A stretch of 64,000 nucleotides of DNA. Source: JBEDUK01 sp040414485. Its GTDB lineage: Bacteria; Actinomycetota; UBA4738. Every line of letters begins with the position of its first letter. The stretch's first letter is position 1. The stretch is taken from assembly GCA_040414485.1 (NCBI GenBank), contig JBEDUK010000061.1, positions 10,678 through 74,677 on the forward strand, in the 5' to 3' direction. Made by a program: the position numbers and the translations under genes. Shown one piece after another: positions 52,627 to 60,776 of this stretch. The notes below the pieces were generated by a model. The model made no database searches, had not been told where the DNA came from, and saw only the letters and a list, made by a program, of their open reading frames with translations.

Positions 52627-52815
52627 ATGGGCGAGAAGAACGGCAACGGAGAGACCGTCGAGGTGGAGTCGAAGAAGGGCGGCAAGTTCAAGAAGTTCGT
52701 GCTGTTCGCGTTCTTCGCCGCCGCGGCCGCCGCGGTGGTCCGGTTCCTGAAGGGCCGGCGCGCGGGCGAGGACGAGAACGAATGGCAGGAGCTGCCGCCA
52801 CCGGCCGGTAGCTGA
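52627..52815 (+). CDS. Small single-helix membrane protein of unknown function
   Basis: A 62-residue protein: an acidic/basic N-terminus (MGEKNGNGETVEVESKKGG), one hydrophobic helix (about residues 24-40, KFVLFAFFAAAAAAVVRFLK), and a short acidic end (EDENEWQELPPP). GAGGAGG precedes the ATG by 6 bases. The layout, with a DENEWQ-type tail, is common among small actinobacterial proteins near DUF3566, but no role is known. It may be co-transcribed with the tRNA just upstream. A hairpin follows. Confidence 0.65.
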   Translation: MGEKNGNGETVEVESKKGGKFKKFVLFAFFAAAAAAVVRFLKGRRAGEDENEWQELPPPAGS

Positions 52816-52853
52816 TCGAACCTCCGGGTTCGCGCCGCGCGCGGATCCGACCG

Positions 52854-52896
52854 GAGCCCGCCCCTTCGGCGTTGCATCGCGAAGGAGGCGGGCTTC
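52854..52896 (+). terminator. Hairpin after the small membrane protein
   Basis: Arms GAGCCCGCC-CCTTCG (from 52854) and CGAAGGAGGCGGGCTTC (to 52896) pair with one bulge around a loop GCGTTGCAT. It starts about 40 bases after the stop codon. No U-run. Confidence 0.55.
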
Positions 52897-52977
52897 GGCG
52901 TCTTCGAGACCCGTTCGCGCAGGTCGAGGGCTCGTTGTCTTTCGCGCCGATTTGGTCGAAACTCGAAGCAACGGGAG

Positions 52978-53036
52978 AAAGGAGGTGGTCCTACTTGCAT
53001 AGACGGCAGGCGACCCCCGAGGTGGCTGGCTGCTAG
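52978..53036 (+). CDS. 13-codon reading frame with an extended ribosome binding site
   Basis: AAAGGAGGTG (52978-52987) and the surrounding bases are complementary to most of the 16S 3' tail. Seven bases later a TTG at 52995 opens LHRRQATPEVAGC (translated from TTG as MHRRQATPEVAGC), ending at TAG 53034-53036. The start codon is not ideal, but the ribosome site is far stronger than that of any other gene here. A 10-bp hairpin begins 10 bases after the stop. No family is recognised. The feature start includes the ribosome binding site. Confidence 0.5.
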
Positions 53037-53045
53037 GCCTCCTCG

Positions 53046-53073
53046 CGGCGAGAGGGACCGACTCCTCTCGCCG
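53046..53073 (+). terminator. Hairpin after the 13-codon frame
   Basis: A perfect 10-bp stem, CGGCGAGAGG with CCTCTCGCCG (53046-53055 and 53064-53073), 8-base loop. It could be an attenuator or terminator; no U-run follows. Confidence 0.55.
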
Positions 53074-53206
53074 CTGCCGGGAGGTTTCCGGCGGAATCCC
53101 ACCAGTCCACCGAACTCATCGGACCCGTGCTGGTCGAGCGGGCCGCCCGCGATACGGGCGTGAGCGACCCGATGGGCGTGGAATCGCAGATCGTGCATGA
53201 GCCATG
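53074..53206. other. Region of unknown role between two hairpins
   Basis: No gene with a plausible start is seen here. A small stem GCCGG/CCGGC flanks GAGGTTT near 53075-53092. Together with the bordering hairpins this may be an untranslated RNA segment. Confidence 0.3.
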
Positions 53207-53239
53207 GGGCCAGACGCTCCCGCAGGGAGCGTCTGGCCC
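53207..53239 (+). terminator. Strong intrinsic-type terminator
   Basis: A perfect 15-bp stem (53207-53221 with 53225-53239) and a 3-base GCA loop followed by TCTT. It is immediately upstream of the GNAT -10 box at 53249-53254, so it insulates that gene from the small unit before it. Confidence 0.8.
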
Positions 53240-53248
53240 TCTTGGCGG

Positions 53249-53254
53249 TACGGT
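53249..53254 (+). promoter_or_regulatory. -10 box of the GNAT gene
   Basis: TACGGT ends 7 bases before the ATG at 53262; no ribosome site, leaderless. Confidence 0.45.
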
Positions 53255-53261
53255 ACGGGCC

Positions 53262-54161
53262 ATGTCGGACGGCACGTCGGATGCCTGGGCGGACGCGGAG
53301 AAAGCCGCCGCCTGGGCGAGCGTTCGGCTCACGGAACTGGACGCCCTTCGCGACGGCGACGCCGTCCAGGGCGTGATCGGTCGCGTGTGGGGCGGGCAGC
53401 CCATCGGTCGCGAGTTGCTCAGAGCGATGCAGCACGCGGGGTGTTCCTTCCACGGCGCCTGGGACACGGGCACCTCGGAGGGGGACCAGAACGCGGCCGG
53501 TGGCTTGATCGGGTACGTCCTCGGGTTCGCCGGGGTCGCCGACGGCCTCCACCTGCACTCGCACATGCTCGCCGTGGTGCCGGAGTGGCGCAATCGCGGC
53601 GCGGGCCTCGCGTTGAAGCTGGCGCAGCGGGCCTGGGCCCTGGATCACGGGCTGACCGAGATCCGCTGGACGTTCGACCCGATGCTCCTGGGCAACGCGC
53701 GGTTCAACCTCCTTCGCCTCGGCGCGGTCGCCACGCGATATCTGCCCGACTTCTACGGCCCGATGGGTGACGACCTCAACAGGGGCGAGCGCACGGACCG
53801 GTTCGAGGTGTCCTGGGTGACGACCTCACGGCGGGTGGCGTCGGCGGTCACGCCGGGAGGCGGGGATCCCTCCGCGGCGCATCCGGACGCCGCGGAGATC
53901 CTGTCCATGCGCGCGGGCTTCGACGGGGCCGCGCCGGAGCCGTTGACGACCGGTGTCGAACCGGCCGATCGGGCGCTCGTCGCCGTGCCTCCCGACCACC
54001 TTGCGCTTCGCCGGGGAGACCCTCCGCTGGCGCGACGCTGGCGAGAGGCCGCCGGGGAAGCCTTCCGAGCGTGCTTCGACCTCGGCATGATCGTGACGGG
54101 CGTGACGGGGGACGGGCGGTACGTGTTCGAACGCACGGATCCGACGGAGGTGTGGCGATGA
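53262..54161 (+). CDS. GNAT acetyltransferase-like protein (COG3375 type)
   Basis: A 299-residue protein. The acyl-CoA site shows LHLHSHMLAVVPEWRNRGAG and LALKLAQRAWALDHGLTEIR (residues 107-145), the R-x-x-G-x-G/A and following helix of GNAT enzymes. NARFNLLRLGAVATRYLPDF and FYGPMGDDLNRGERTDRFEV are typical of the COG3375 branch, which is often next to N-acylamino acid racemases. The likely reaction is N-acylation of an amino acid. The ATG is supported by the -10 box. Its stop overlaps the racemase gene by ATGA. Confidence 0.8.
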   Translation: MSDGTSDAWADAEKAAAWASVRLTELDALRDGDAVQGVIGRVWGGQPIGRELLRAMQHAGCSFHGAWDTGTSEGDQNAAGGLIGYVLGFAGVADGLHLHSHMLAVVPEWRNRGAGLALKLAQRAWALDHGLTEIRWTFDPMLLGNARFNLLRLGAVATRYLPDFYGPMGDDLNRGERTDRFEVSWVTTSRRVASAVTPGGGDPSAAHPDAAEILSMRAGFDGAAPEPLTTGVEPADRALVAVPPDHLALRRGDPPLARRWREAAGEAFRACFDLGMIVTGVTGDGRYVFERTDPTEVWR

Positions 54162-55306
54162 CCGCCGATGATGCGAGAGAAGCCGTCCCCGTGCGCGTCG
54201 AGGCCATCGAGCTGATCGAGGTGGCGCTCCCGCTGGTCCGGCCGTTCAGAACCAGTTTCGGCGAGGAGCGAACGAAGGACGCGATCCTGGTTCGTGTCGA
54301 GGCCGGCGGCTTCGAGGGATGGGGGGAATGCGTCGCATCGCCGGCGCCGAGATATTCGGAGGAGTGGAACGCCGGCGCGTGGGGCGTGATGCGGGACCAC
54401 CTCGGGCCGGCGCTCGCCGGGCGTGAGATCGCCCATCCCTCGGACGTGGCAACCGTGCTCGGGTTCGTTCGAGGCCACCGGATGTCGAAGGCCGCGCTGG
54501 AGGCCGCGGTGCTGGACGCCTGGCTGCGCGCGACCGACACGCCGCTGGCGACGTTTCTCGGGGCTTCGCGCGAGCGGGTGCCGTGCGGCGTGAGCGTGGG
54601 GATCGCGTCCACGCCTGAAGCGATGATCGAAGAGATCGGCGCCTACCTGAAGGCCGGCTACCGGCGGGTCAAGCTCAAGATCGAACCGGGCAGCGACGTG
54701 GGGGTCGTTCGAGCCGTGCGGGACGCCGTCGGGCCTGACGTTCCCCTGTCCGTGGACGCGAACGCCGCGTACACGCTCGAGGACATCGGCGTGTTCCAGG
54801 AGCTCGACGCATTCGACCTGGTCATGGTGGAACAACCGCTGGACCACGAGGATCTGGCCGACCATGCGGCGCTGGCCGCGGGGATCCGCACCCCCATCTG
54901 CCTGGATGAATCGATCCGTTCGGCCCACGACGCGTCGGTGGCGATCGACATGGGCGCGTGCCGGGTGATCAACATCAAACAGGGCCGCGTGGGAGGGATC
55001 CTCGAGGCGAGGCGCGTGCACGATGCGGCGCGCGATCGGGGCGTGGCCGTGTGGATCGGCGGGATGCTCGAGACGGGTGTCGGGCGCGCCGTCAACGTGG
55101 CGCTGGCCGCGATGCCGGGTGTGACCATGCCCGGCGACACGAGCGCCAGCGCCAGGTACTTCGCCGAGGACCTCACCGAGCCGTTCGTCGTGGACCGCGA
55201 CGGCACCATGGCGGTGCCGTCGGGGCCCGGGATCGGCGTCCGGCCCGGCTCCACGCGACTGGAGGCCTGCACCGTGCGGCGCGAGGTGATCGCGTCCGTC
55301 GGCTAG
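54158..55306 (+). CDS. Enolase-superfamily N-acylamino acid racemase / o-succinylbenzoate synthase-like enzyme
   Basis: A 382-residue barrel enzyme. The base pair is Lys172-x-Lys174 (VKLKIE) with a second Lys274 (INIKQGRVGG) across the barrel. The Mg2+ ligands are Asp200 (SVDANAAY), Glu225 (MVEQPL) and Asp250 (CLDESI). This set is shared by MenC and N-succinylamino acid racemases, which sequence alone cannot separate. Coupling to a GNAT gene rather than menaquinone genes favours the racemase, part of a D- to L-amino acid route. An unusually short N-terminus precedes the capping domain. Confidence 0.85.
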   Translation: MTADDAREAVPVRVEAIELIEVALPLVRPFRTSFGEERTKDAILVRVEAGGFEGWGECVASPAPRYSEEWNAGAWGVMRDHLGPALAGREIAHPSDVATVLGFVRGHRMSKAALEAAVLDAWLRATDTPLATFLGASRERVPCGVSVGIASTPEAMIEEIGAYLKAGYRRVKLKIEPGSDVGVVRAVRDAVGPDVPLSVDANAAYTLEDIGVFQELDAFDLVMVEQPLDHEDLADHAALAAGIRTPICLDESIRSAHDASVAIDMGACRVINIKQGRVGGILEARRVHDAARDRGVAVWIGGMLETGVGRAVNVALAAMPGVTMPGDTSASARYFAEDLTEPFVVDRDGTMAVPSGPGIGVRPGSTRLEACTVRREVIASVG

Positions 55307-55358
55307 TGGTGCCCATCGCCGGGCCCGTTCGCAGGCGTCCATCCTGTGGCGCTTCGGT

Positions 55359-55381
55359 GACACCCGGCGGCGCGGGGTGTC
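55359..55381 (+). terminator. Possible hairpin after the racemase gene
   Basis: A 7-bp stem GACACCC/GGGTGTC with a 9-base loop, 52 bases after the stop. Weak. Confidence 0.35.
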
Positions 55382-55413
55382 GCGCCCAGGCGAGCGCGTG
55401 ATAGAAGTCGAAC

Positions 55414-56529
55414 GTGGCCGGAATCCGATCCCAGCGGCTCCGCTCCGTTCCCCGCGCCGTCATGGTCTCGGCGCTCGCGCTGGCCGTGCTGTCCGGCGGT
55501 GTGGCGGTGGCGGCGACGCGGCTGCGGGCGCACCCGGATCTCCCGCCGACGACGCCGCAGCGGCTGATCGCCGATGTCGTCCAGGCCGCCGAACACGGAC
55601 CGGACGTCTCCGGAACCGTGAGCGCCACCGTCGACCTGGGCCTCCCGTCGTTTCCCGAGCAGGGACCGGCGCCGACCGGCGTGGCCGGCCTCCTCGCCGA
55701 ACTGAGCGGGACGCACCGGATCAGGATCTGGTCCTCCTCGAACGGGTATCGCGTCGACGAGCTGCTCCCGACCGAGGAGCGCGCGATCTACGTGAGCCGA
55801 ACCGGCGGGTGGCTCTGGTCCTCGTCCGAGTACACGGCCGTCCGCCTGTACGACGCCGGGGATCTCGCCCGGCTCCGGGCCGCCGATTCGGCGACGCAGG
55901 CGGAACGGTCGCGCCTTCTTCACCTGTTCGATCCCCTGACGCTCGCGCGTCAGATGCTGGCGGCGGCGTCCCCGACCACGGTCGTGCGAACGGGCACGCC
56001 CGAGCGCGTCGCCGGCCGGGCGGCCTACACGCTGGTGCTCATCCCGAGGGACGCCACCACGCTGGTCGGCCGAGTGACGATCGCAGTGGACGCCTCCACC
56101 CACGTACCGCTGGCCGTTCGTGTGTACGCGAAGGGCGGCACGTCGGCGGCGCTCTCCGCAGCGTTCGTCCGGGTGAGCTACGCGCCCATCTCGTCGAACG
56201 TGTACCGGTTCACCCCGCCGCCCGGCGCGAAGGTGATCGCCACGGACCGCCACCACACAGGCGGTTCGGCGTCGACGCCTCCCTCGATGCCCGGCGTCAA
56301 TGCGGCGCGTGTCCTGGGCTCGGGCTGGTCGACCATCCTGGCGGTGCACGTGGACGCCTCGACGCTGGCCCGCCTGGGTTCGACCGACGGGCTGAACGTG
56401 CAGAAGCTGCTGCCGTTCTCCGGGCCGCTCTTCTCGGTGCGGCTCGCCACGGTCGGGGGGCAGACGTGGCTCCTGGCCGGCGCGGTGCCGCAGAGCGCGC
56501 TGGCCGCCGCGGAGCCTGATCTTCGCTGA
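55414..56529 (+). CDS. Secreted LolA/RseB-like lipid- or peptide-carrier protein
   Basis: A 371-residue exported protein. The signal peptide spans residues 1-34 (AVMVSALALAVLSGGVAVAA). The rest has the beta-sandwich pattern of the LolA/RseB superfamily: VSGTVSATVDLGLPSF, THRIRIWSSSNGYRVDELLP, ERAIYVSRTGGWLWSSSEYT and GRAAYTLVLIPRD. In actinobacteria such proteins often precede ABC exporter genes, as here. The GTG start at 55414 lies close to a TAGAAG box. It overlaps the ABC ATPase through CTGA. Function inferred only from fold and context. Confidence 0.7.
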   Translation: MAGIRSQRLRSVPRAVMVSALALAVLSGGVAVAATRLRAHPDLPPTTPQRLIADVVQAAEHGPDVSGTVSATVDLGLPSFPEQGPAPTGVAGLLAELSGTHRIRIWSSSNGYRVDELLPTEERAIYVSRTGGWLWSSSEYTAVRLYDAGDLARLRAADSATQAERSRLLHLFDPLTLARQMLAAASPTTVVRTGTPERVAGRAAYTLVLIPRDATTLVGRVTIAVDASTHVPLAVRVYAKGGTSAALSAAFVRVSYAPISSNVYRFTPPPGAKVIATDRHHTGGSASTPPSMPGVNAARVLGSGWSTILAVHVDASTLARLGSTDGLNVQKLLPFSGPLFSVRLATVGGQTWLLAGAVPQSALAAAEPDLR

Positions 56530-57572
56530 ACGCCGTCTCCGTCCGCGCGCTGACGAAGCGGTACGGCGGTACGGCCGCTGTCGACGGCCTCGACCTCACC
56601 GTGGAGCGCGGGACGCTGTTCGGCTTCCTCGGGCCGAACGGCGCCGGCAAGACCACGACCATCCGCATGCTCCTCGGGCTGGTGTTTCCGACAGGCGGCG
56701 AGGTGGAGGTGCTGGACGAGCCGATGTTCGAGTCGGAGGCGACGACGGCGCGCGCGCTGCGGGGCGTGGGCGCCATGATCGAGGAGCCGGCGGCGTGGAA
56801 ATGGCTGTCCGGCCGGCGGAACCTGGAGTACTTCGCGCACGCGTCCGGTCCGGCTGATGATCGGCGGGCGAGGCTGGGCCGCATCGACGATGTCCTTCGC
56901 CTGGTCGGGCTGGAGGACGCCGCGGGGAAGAAGGTGAAGGCCTACAGCCAGGGGATGCGCCAGCGCCTCGGGATCGCGCTGGCGATGCTGGGCGCACCCG
57001 ACCTCCTGGTCCTGGATGAGCCCACCAACGGCCTGGATCCGGCCGGCATGAAGGAGGTCCGCGTGCTGCTGCGGCGCCTCGCGGACGACGGGACCACCGT
57101 GTTCGTCTCCAGTCACCTGCTGTGGGAGGTGGAGGCGATGTGCGACCGCGTCGGCGTGCTGGCGCGCGGGCGTCTCGTCGCGGAGGGCCCGCCGTCGGCG
57201 CTCCGCGTGGCCGGTGACACCGTTCGGATCGAGGTGGACGACGTCGAACGCGCGCACCGGGTGCTCGCCGTCATGGACGGCGTGTCCGTGGACGGCGGCG
57301 CCGATGCCGTCGACGGCCGCAAGGAGATCCGCGTTCGTCTGGCGGCTCCGGCGACGTCGTCGTCGGTGAACGCCGGCCTGGTCGGTGCGGGCGTGGAGGT
57401 CAGCGCGCTGGTTCCGGAGCAGGCGAGCCTCGAGGACACGTTCCTCGACCTGGTGGGCGAGTCCGGCGGCGACCGGGCCGAGGGCTCGGGCGGCCAGCCC
57501 GGCGAGGTCGGCGCGAACGACGCGAACGACGCGAACGGTGGAGACCGTGGAGGACCCGATGTTCGGCGTTGA
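56526..57572 (+). CDS. ABC transporter ATP-binding protein with probable CTG start
   Basis: A 348-residue ATPase. LTKRYGGTAAVDGLDL opens the fold, then Walker A GPNGAGKTTTIRMLLGL, signature YSQGMRQRLGIALAML, Walker B LLVLDEPTNGLDP and the H-loop SSHLLWEVE. The C-terminal extension (about residues 220-348) includes an acidic Asp-Ala-Asn repeat. The frame has a stop at 56517-56519, and the only ATG/GTG/TTG before Walker A is at 56601, which would remove the first strand. The CTG at 56526, overlapping the upstream TGA and with GGAG upstream, is the more likely start. The permease follows. Confidence 0.85.
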   Translation: MNAVSVRALTKRYGGTAAVDGLDLTVERGTLFGFLGPNGAGKTTTIRMLLGLVFPTGGEVEVLDEPMFESEATTARALRGVGAMIEEPAAWKWLSGRRNLEYFAHASGPADDRRARLGRIDDVLRLVGLEDAAGKKVKAYSQGMRQRLGIALAMLGAPDLLVLDEPTNGLDPAGMKEVRVLLRRLADDGTTVFVSSHLLWEVEAMCDRVGVLARGRLVAEGPPSALRVAGDTVRIEVDDVERAHRVLAVMDGVSVDGGADAVDGRKEIRVRLAAPATSSSVNAGLVGAGVEVSALVPEQASLEDTFLDLVGESGGDRAEGSGGQPGEVGANDANDANGGDRGGPDVRR

Positions 57573-58353
57573 GATCGCGAAGGCGTGGCACCGACCCAGG
57601 ACGTGGGTGTTCGCCGCCGGCATGGCCGTGCTGGCTGCCCTGCCCGTCATCGTCCTGGCGGGCATGCACGGATCCGGACAGGGCGCCGCGTTCTTCGAGG
57701 AGACCAAGCACAGCGGGCTGTTCGCCGCGGTGGCCGCGATGTGGCTCGTTCAGCCGTTTTTCCTTCCGCTCGGCACGTCGCTGCTCTCCGGTGAATCGGT
57801 GGCGGCGGAGGCGTCGAACGGCACGCTCCGCTATCTCCTGGTCCGGCCGGTGACGAGGAGCCGCCTCGTGCTGGACAAGTACCTCTCGGTCATGGCGCAG
57901 GTCGCGATCGCGGTGGCGCTGGTGATGGTGGTCGGCGTCCTGACCGGCGTGATCGCGTTCGGATTCGGACCCATGCCGACGCTCTCCGGCGCGACGCTCG
58001 CGCCGGCGCCGGGGTTGCTTCGGATCACCGCGGCGGGCTGCTACATCGTGGTCGGCCTGGCCGGTCTGGGCGCCATCGGCGTGTTCATCTCCACCCTGAC
58101 CGATTCGGGGATCGGGGCCGGCGCGGCGACCCTTTCGATCGGGATCGCGAGCCAGGTGCTGGACAACCTCTCGACGCTCCGGGTGATCCATCCATACCTG
58201 CCGACGCACGGGTGGCTGGCCTTCGCCGACCTCTTCCGGGCGCCGGTGGCATGGGGGGAGATGACGCGGGGCGTGATCCTGTACTGCGCGTACGCGTTGG
58301 TGTTCCTGACGGCGGCGCTGTTCGCGTTCGGACGCCGCGACGTTCACTCTTAG
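57559..58353 (+). CDS. ABC-2 type permease
   Basis: A 264-residue membrane protein with six helices (VFAAGMAVLAALPVIVLAGM, IAVALVMVVGVLTGVIAFGF and others). GTSLLSGESVAAEASNGTLRYLLVRPVTRS is the conserved E-x-x-x-G-T-L-R-x-L-L-x-x-P elbow of this exporter type (residues 73-102). It pairs with the ATPase upstream, overlapping it by 14 bases, with GGAGG before the ATG. Substrate unknown; the LolA-like neighbour suggests a lipid or peptide. The gene ends 10 bases from the convergent FtsH-like gene. Confidence 0.85.
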   Translation: MFGVEIAKAWHRPRTWVFAAGMAVLAALPVIVLAGMHGSGQGAAFFEETKHSGLFAAVAAMWLVQPFFLPLGTSLLSGESVAAEASNGTLRYLLVRPVTRSRLVLDKYLSVMAQVAIAVALVMVVGVLTGVIAFGFGPMPTLSGATLAPAPGLLRITAAGCYIVVGLAGLGAIGVFISTLTDSGIGAGAATLSIGIASQVLDNLSTLRVIHPYLPTHGWLAFADLFRAPVAWGEMTRGVILYCAYALVFLTAALFAFGRRDVHS

Positions 58354-58363
58354 GAAGGCCGGA

Positions 58364-60772
58364 TCAGCCGCCCCCGGTGCCGGGCTCCGCGGGCGAGACC
58401 GAGGTTCGTCCGGCGCCGTTGCCCGCTGAGGGCACGACGGGACCGGAGGAGGTTCCCGCGGCGAACGGGACGAACGCAGGCAACGGCGCCTCGATCTTCC
58501 CGTGCGCGCGATGCGCGTCCAGCGCCTCCCGGTGGTACGCCTCGAGCCGCTCGCGCGCCTCTGCCGTGTGGTACGGGCGGCCGTCGACGAGCGGTCCGGC
58601 GGTGCCGTCGATCACGGCGGCGACGTCCTCCCCGTGCATCGTTCGATACGTCTCCAACGCGTGCGCCACGGCGAGGATCTCCAGCCGGTTCGACTCGACC
58701 ATGCCCATGGTGCGCTCGTACAGCTCCGCGAGGCGCTGCTCGACCCGGCGCCCGAGATCGGTCTCCATGAGCATGCGGTCGGTGCCGTCCACGACCGCGT
58801 AGCCCGTGCCGCCGCCCTCCATGTCCGCCTTCGTCACCGCGTGCGAGGCGATGGACGAACCCATGCCGAAGTACCCCTCCATCAGGGTCGTGGTCCGGGT
58901 CGCGCTCTGAAGGTCCGCGGTGACACCCGAGGAGTTGTCTCCGTCGAAGAAGTACCGCTCGCCGGCGAGCGACGCCAGGGAGCTCATGACGTCGCCTTCG
59001 ACGTCCGATCGCCACGCGGTGTACAGGTCCTCGATCGGGATGCGCGTCACGACGCCGAGGTAGGTCTGGCTCTTCTCGATCGTCGCGATGTCGATGACGG
59101 AGCTCCGCCGAACCCGGTGGGACACGACGGCATGACAGGCCTCGTGGACGGCGACCGCGTGCCGTTCGCGTTCGATGTACTCCACGTCGTCGGGGATGCC
59201 CAGGTCCTTCAGTTGCTTCGCCCGCATGATGTCGCCCCACTCGACCGTGTCGCGGCCGTCGCGGACCGCGTTGATGAGGGAGGCGTTCACCAGGTCCTCG
59301 ATCGCGGCGCCGGCGTAGTACGGCGTGATGGTCGCGAGCTTGTCGACCTCCTCGTCGGTCAGTTGGTGGCGGATTCGGCGCAGGTAGTACAGGTAGGTGT
59401 CGATCCGGCCTTCCTTCGACGGATAGCCGACCCGGTAGATCCGGTCGATCCGGCCGGGACGCAGCAGCGCCGGGTCGAGCACGTCGGGCATGTTCGTGGC
59501 GAGCATGACCATGATCCGGTACTTGGGGGGCGACTTCGGCTTCATCCCCACCGCGCGCCGGACCGTACGGTTCAGGAAGCCGCGGGGCTTCTCCATCCCG
59601 TCCAGTTCGCCGAGCAGCGCCTGGAGCGTGCCCATGCCGCCCATGCTGCCGCCCATGCCGCCGAGGCCGGCGATGACCGGGTCTCCCTCGGGGCCGCGGA
59701 GCGAATCACGGAAGAGCATGGACGCGGTCTGCGGGGAGAGGTAGGCGCCGCCGTTGCAGAGCGGGTGCGTCGCCCAGGGGCTCGCCGGGTCCGGCGCGCG
59801 CCACGCGCCCGACACGCCGGCGCCGCGGTTCCCGAGCGCGTCCGCCTCGTCGAAGAACATCACGACGCCGCCGTACCGGAGCGACAGCTTGCGAGCCTTC
59901 CGGAACAGCGACTTGACCTTCAGGATGCCGACCCCGAAGAACATGTTGATGAAGGCACCGGGCTCGACCATGATGAACGGCTTGCTTGTCTCCCCGGCGA
60001 CGGCCTTCGCCATGAGGGTCTTGCCGGTGCCGGGCGGTCCCCAGAGCAGGATTCCCTTCGGGACGGTGCCGCCCTTCTCCTCGATCAGCTCCGGGTTCTC
60101 CAGAAAGATGATGTTCTCCTTGACCCGCTCGAGCACGGCGTCCTGTCCGCGCACGTCCGTGAACCGGCGGTCGACGTCCTCCGGGTAGATGACCTCGCTG
60201 CCGCCCCGGGAGAGGAACCAGAACAGCAGGCCGAACTGCATGACGATGAGGAAGGCGTAGACCATCAGCTGGAAGGCCAGCGGGAGCGCGACCACCAGCC
60301 GGGCCGGCAGCAGGAACAGCGCCGAGAACGCCGAGACGTGGTAGATGGCGCCGAGGGCGATCGCGGCGATGACCACAAGGAACAGCCACTTCAGGGCGCG
60401 CGCGATCCGGTAGCGGGTCCAAGGGTTGATCTTCTGGACCGAGGCGTTGAACCGTCCGAACACCGCGTGCTGCCAGAACGCGTGGTACCTGGGCGAGTGT
60501 TCGCTGATCAGGAAGTGGATCTGCCGGAGCAGCTCGGCCCCGAACAGCACCAGCACCCACGCGCCTGTCCGGACGGTCTGCCGGTAGGCGTCGCCCCAGG
60601 AGATGAGCGGGTAGAACTCGGCGTAGGTCGACCAGGCCAGGACCAGCCAGGCGCCGCCGAACAGGATGAGGAACTTGACCCGGTCCCACCACGCGAGCGG
60701 CGCACGCGTCTCGCGCTCGTCGTCGCGTCGCGCGGGCGCGGGTTCGATGGCGTTCATCGGCGATCCGTTCAC
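58364..60772 (-). CDS. FtsH-like membrane AAA+ metalloprotease with insertion
   Basis: An 802-residue protein. Four hydrophobic segments precede residue 190, unlike the two of FtsH. The AAA domain has Walker A GPPGTGKTLMAKAVAGE, pore motif MFFGVG, Walker B MFFDEADALG and sensor/SRH ATNMPDVLDPALLRPGRIDR. Between Walker B and the SRH is an extra Gly/Met-rich stretch of about 90 residues, including GGMGGSMGGMG. The protease domain has HEACH, with the third ligand Asp in DLQSAT. The C-terminal 120 residues are less conserved. The GTG start at 60772 is 4 bases after the lipoprotein stop; ATG 60757 is possible. Likely digests membrane proteins. Confidence 0.85.
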   Translation of the reverse strand: MNGSPMNAIEPAPARRDDERETRAPLAWWDRVKFLILFGGAWLVLAWSTYAEFYPLISWGDAYRQTVRTGAWVLVLFGAELLRQIHFLISEHSPRYHAFWQHAVFGRFNASVQKINPWTRYRIARALKWLFLVVIAAIALGAIYHVSAFSALFLLPARLVVALPLAFQLMVYAFLIVMQFGLLFWFLSRGGSEVIYPEDVDRRFTDVRGQDAVLERVKENIIFLENPELIEEKGGTVPKGILLWGPPGTGKTLMAKAVAGETSKPFIMVEPGAFINMFFGVGILKVKSLFRKARKLSLRYGGVVMFFDEADALGNRGAGVSGAWRAPDPASPWATHPLCNGGAYLSPQTASMLFRDSLRGPEGDPVIAGLGGMGGSMGGMGTLQALLGELDGMEKPRGFLNRTVRRAVGMKPKSPPKYRIMVMLATNMPDVLDPALLRPGRIDRIYRVGYPSKEGRIDTYLYYLRRIRHQLTDEEVDKLATITPYYAGAAIEDLVNASLINAVRDGRDTVEWGDIMRAKQLKDLGIPDDVEYIERERHAVAVHEACHAVVSHRVRRSSVIDIATIEKSQTYLGVVTRIPIEDLYTAWRSDVEGDVMSSLASLAGERYFFDGDNSSGVTADLQSATRTTTLMEGYFGMGSSIASHAVTKADMEGGGTGYAVVDGTDRMLMETDLGRRVEQRLAELYERTMGMVESNRLEILAVAHALETYRTMHGEDVAAVIDGTAGPLVDGRPYHTAEARERLEAYHREALDAHRAHGKIEAPLPAFVPFAAGTSSGPVVPSAGNGAGRTSVSPAEPGTGGG

Positions 60773-60776
60773 GGCT

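Noticed and set aside
57513..57539. Three 9-bp repeats GCGAACGAC near the end of the ABC ATPase gene
   Set aside because: A minor in-frame Asn-Asp-Ala repeat in a disordered tail; not a regulatory or mobile element.
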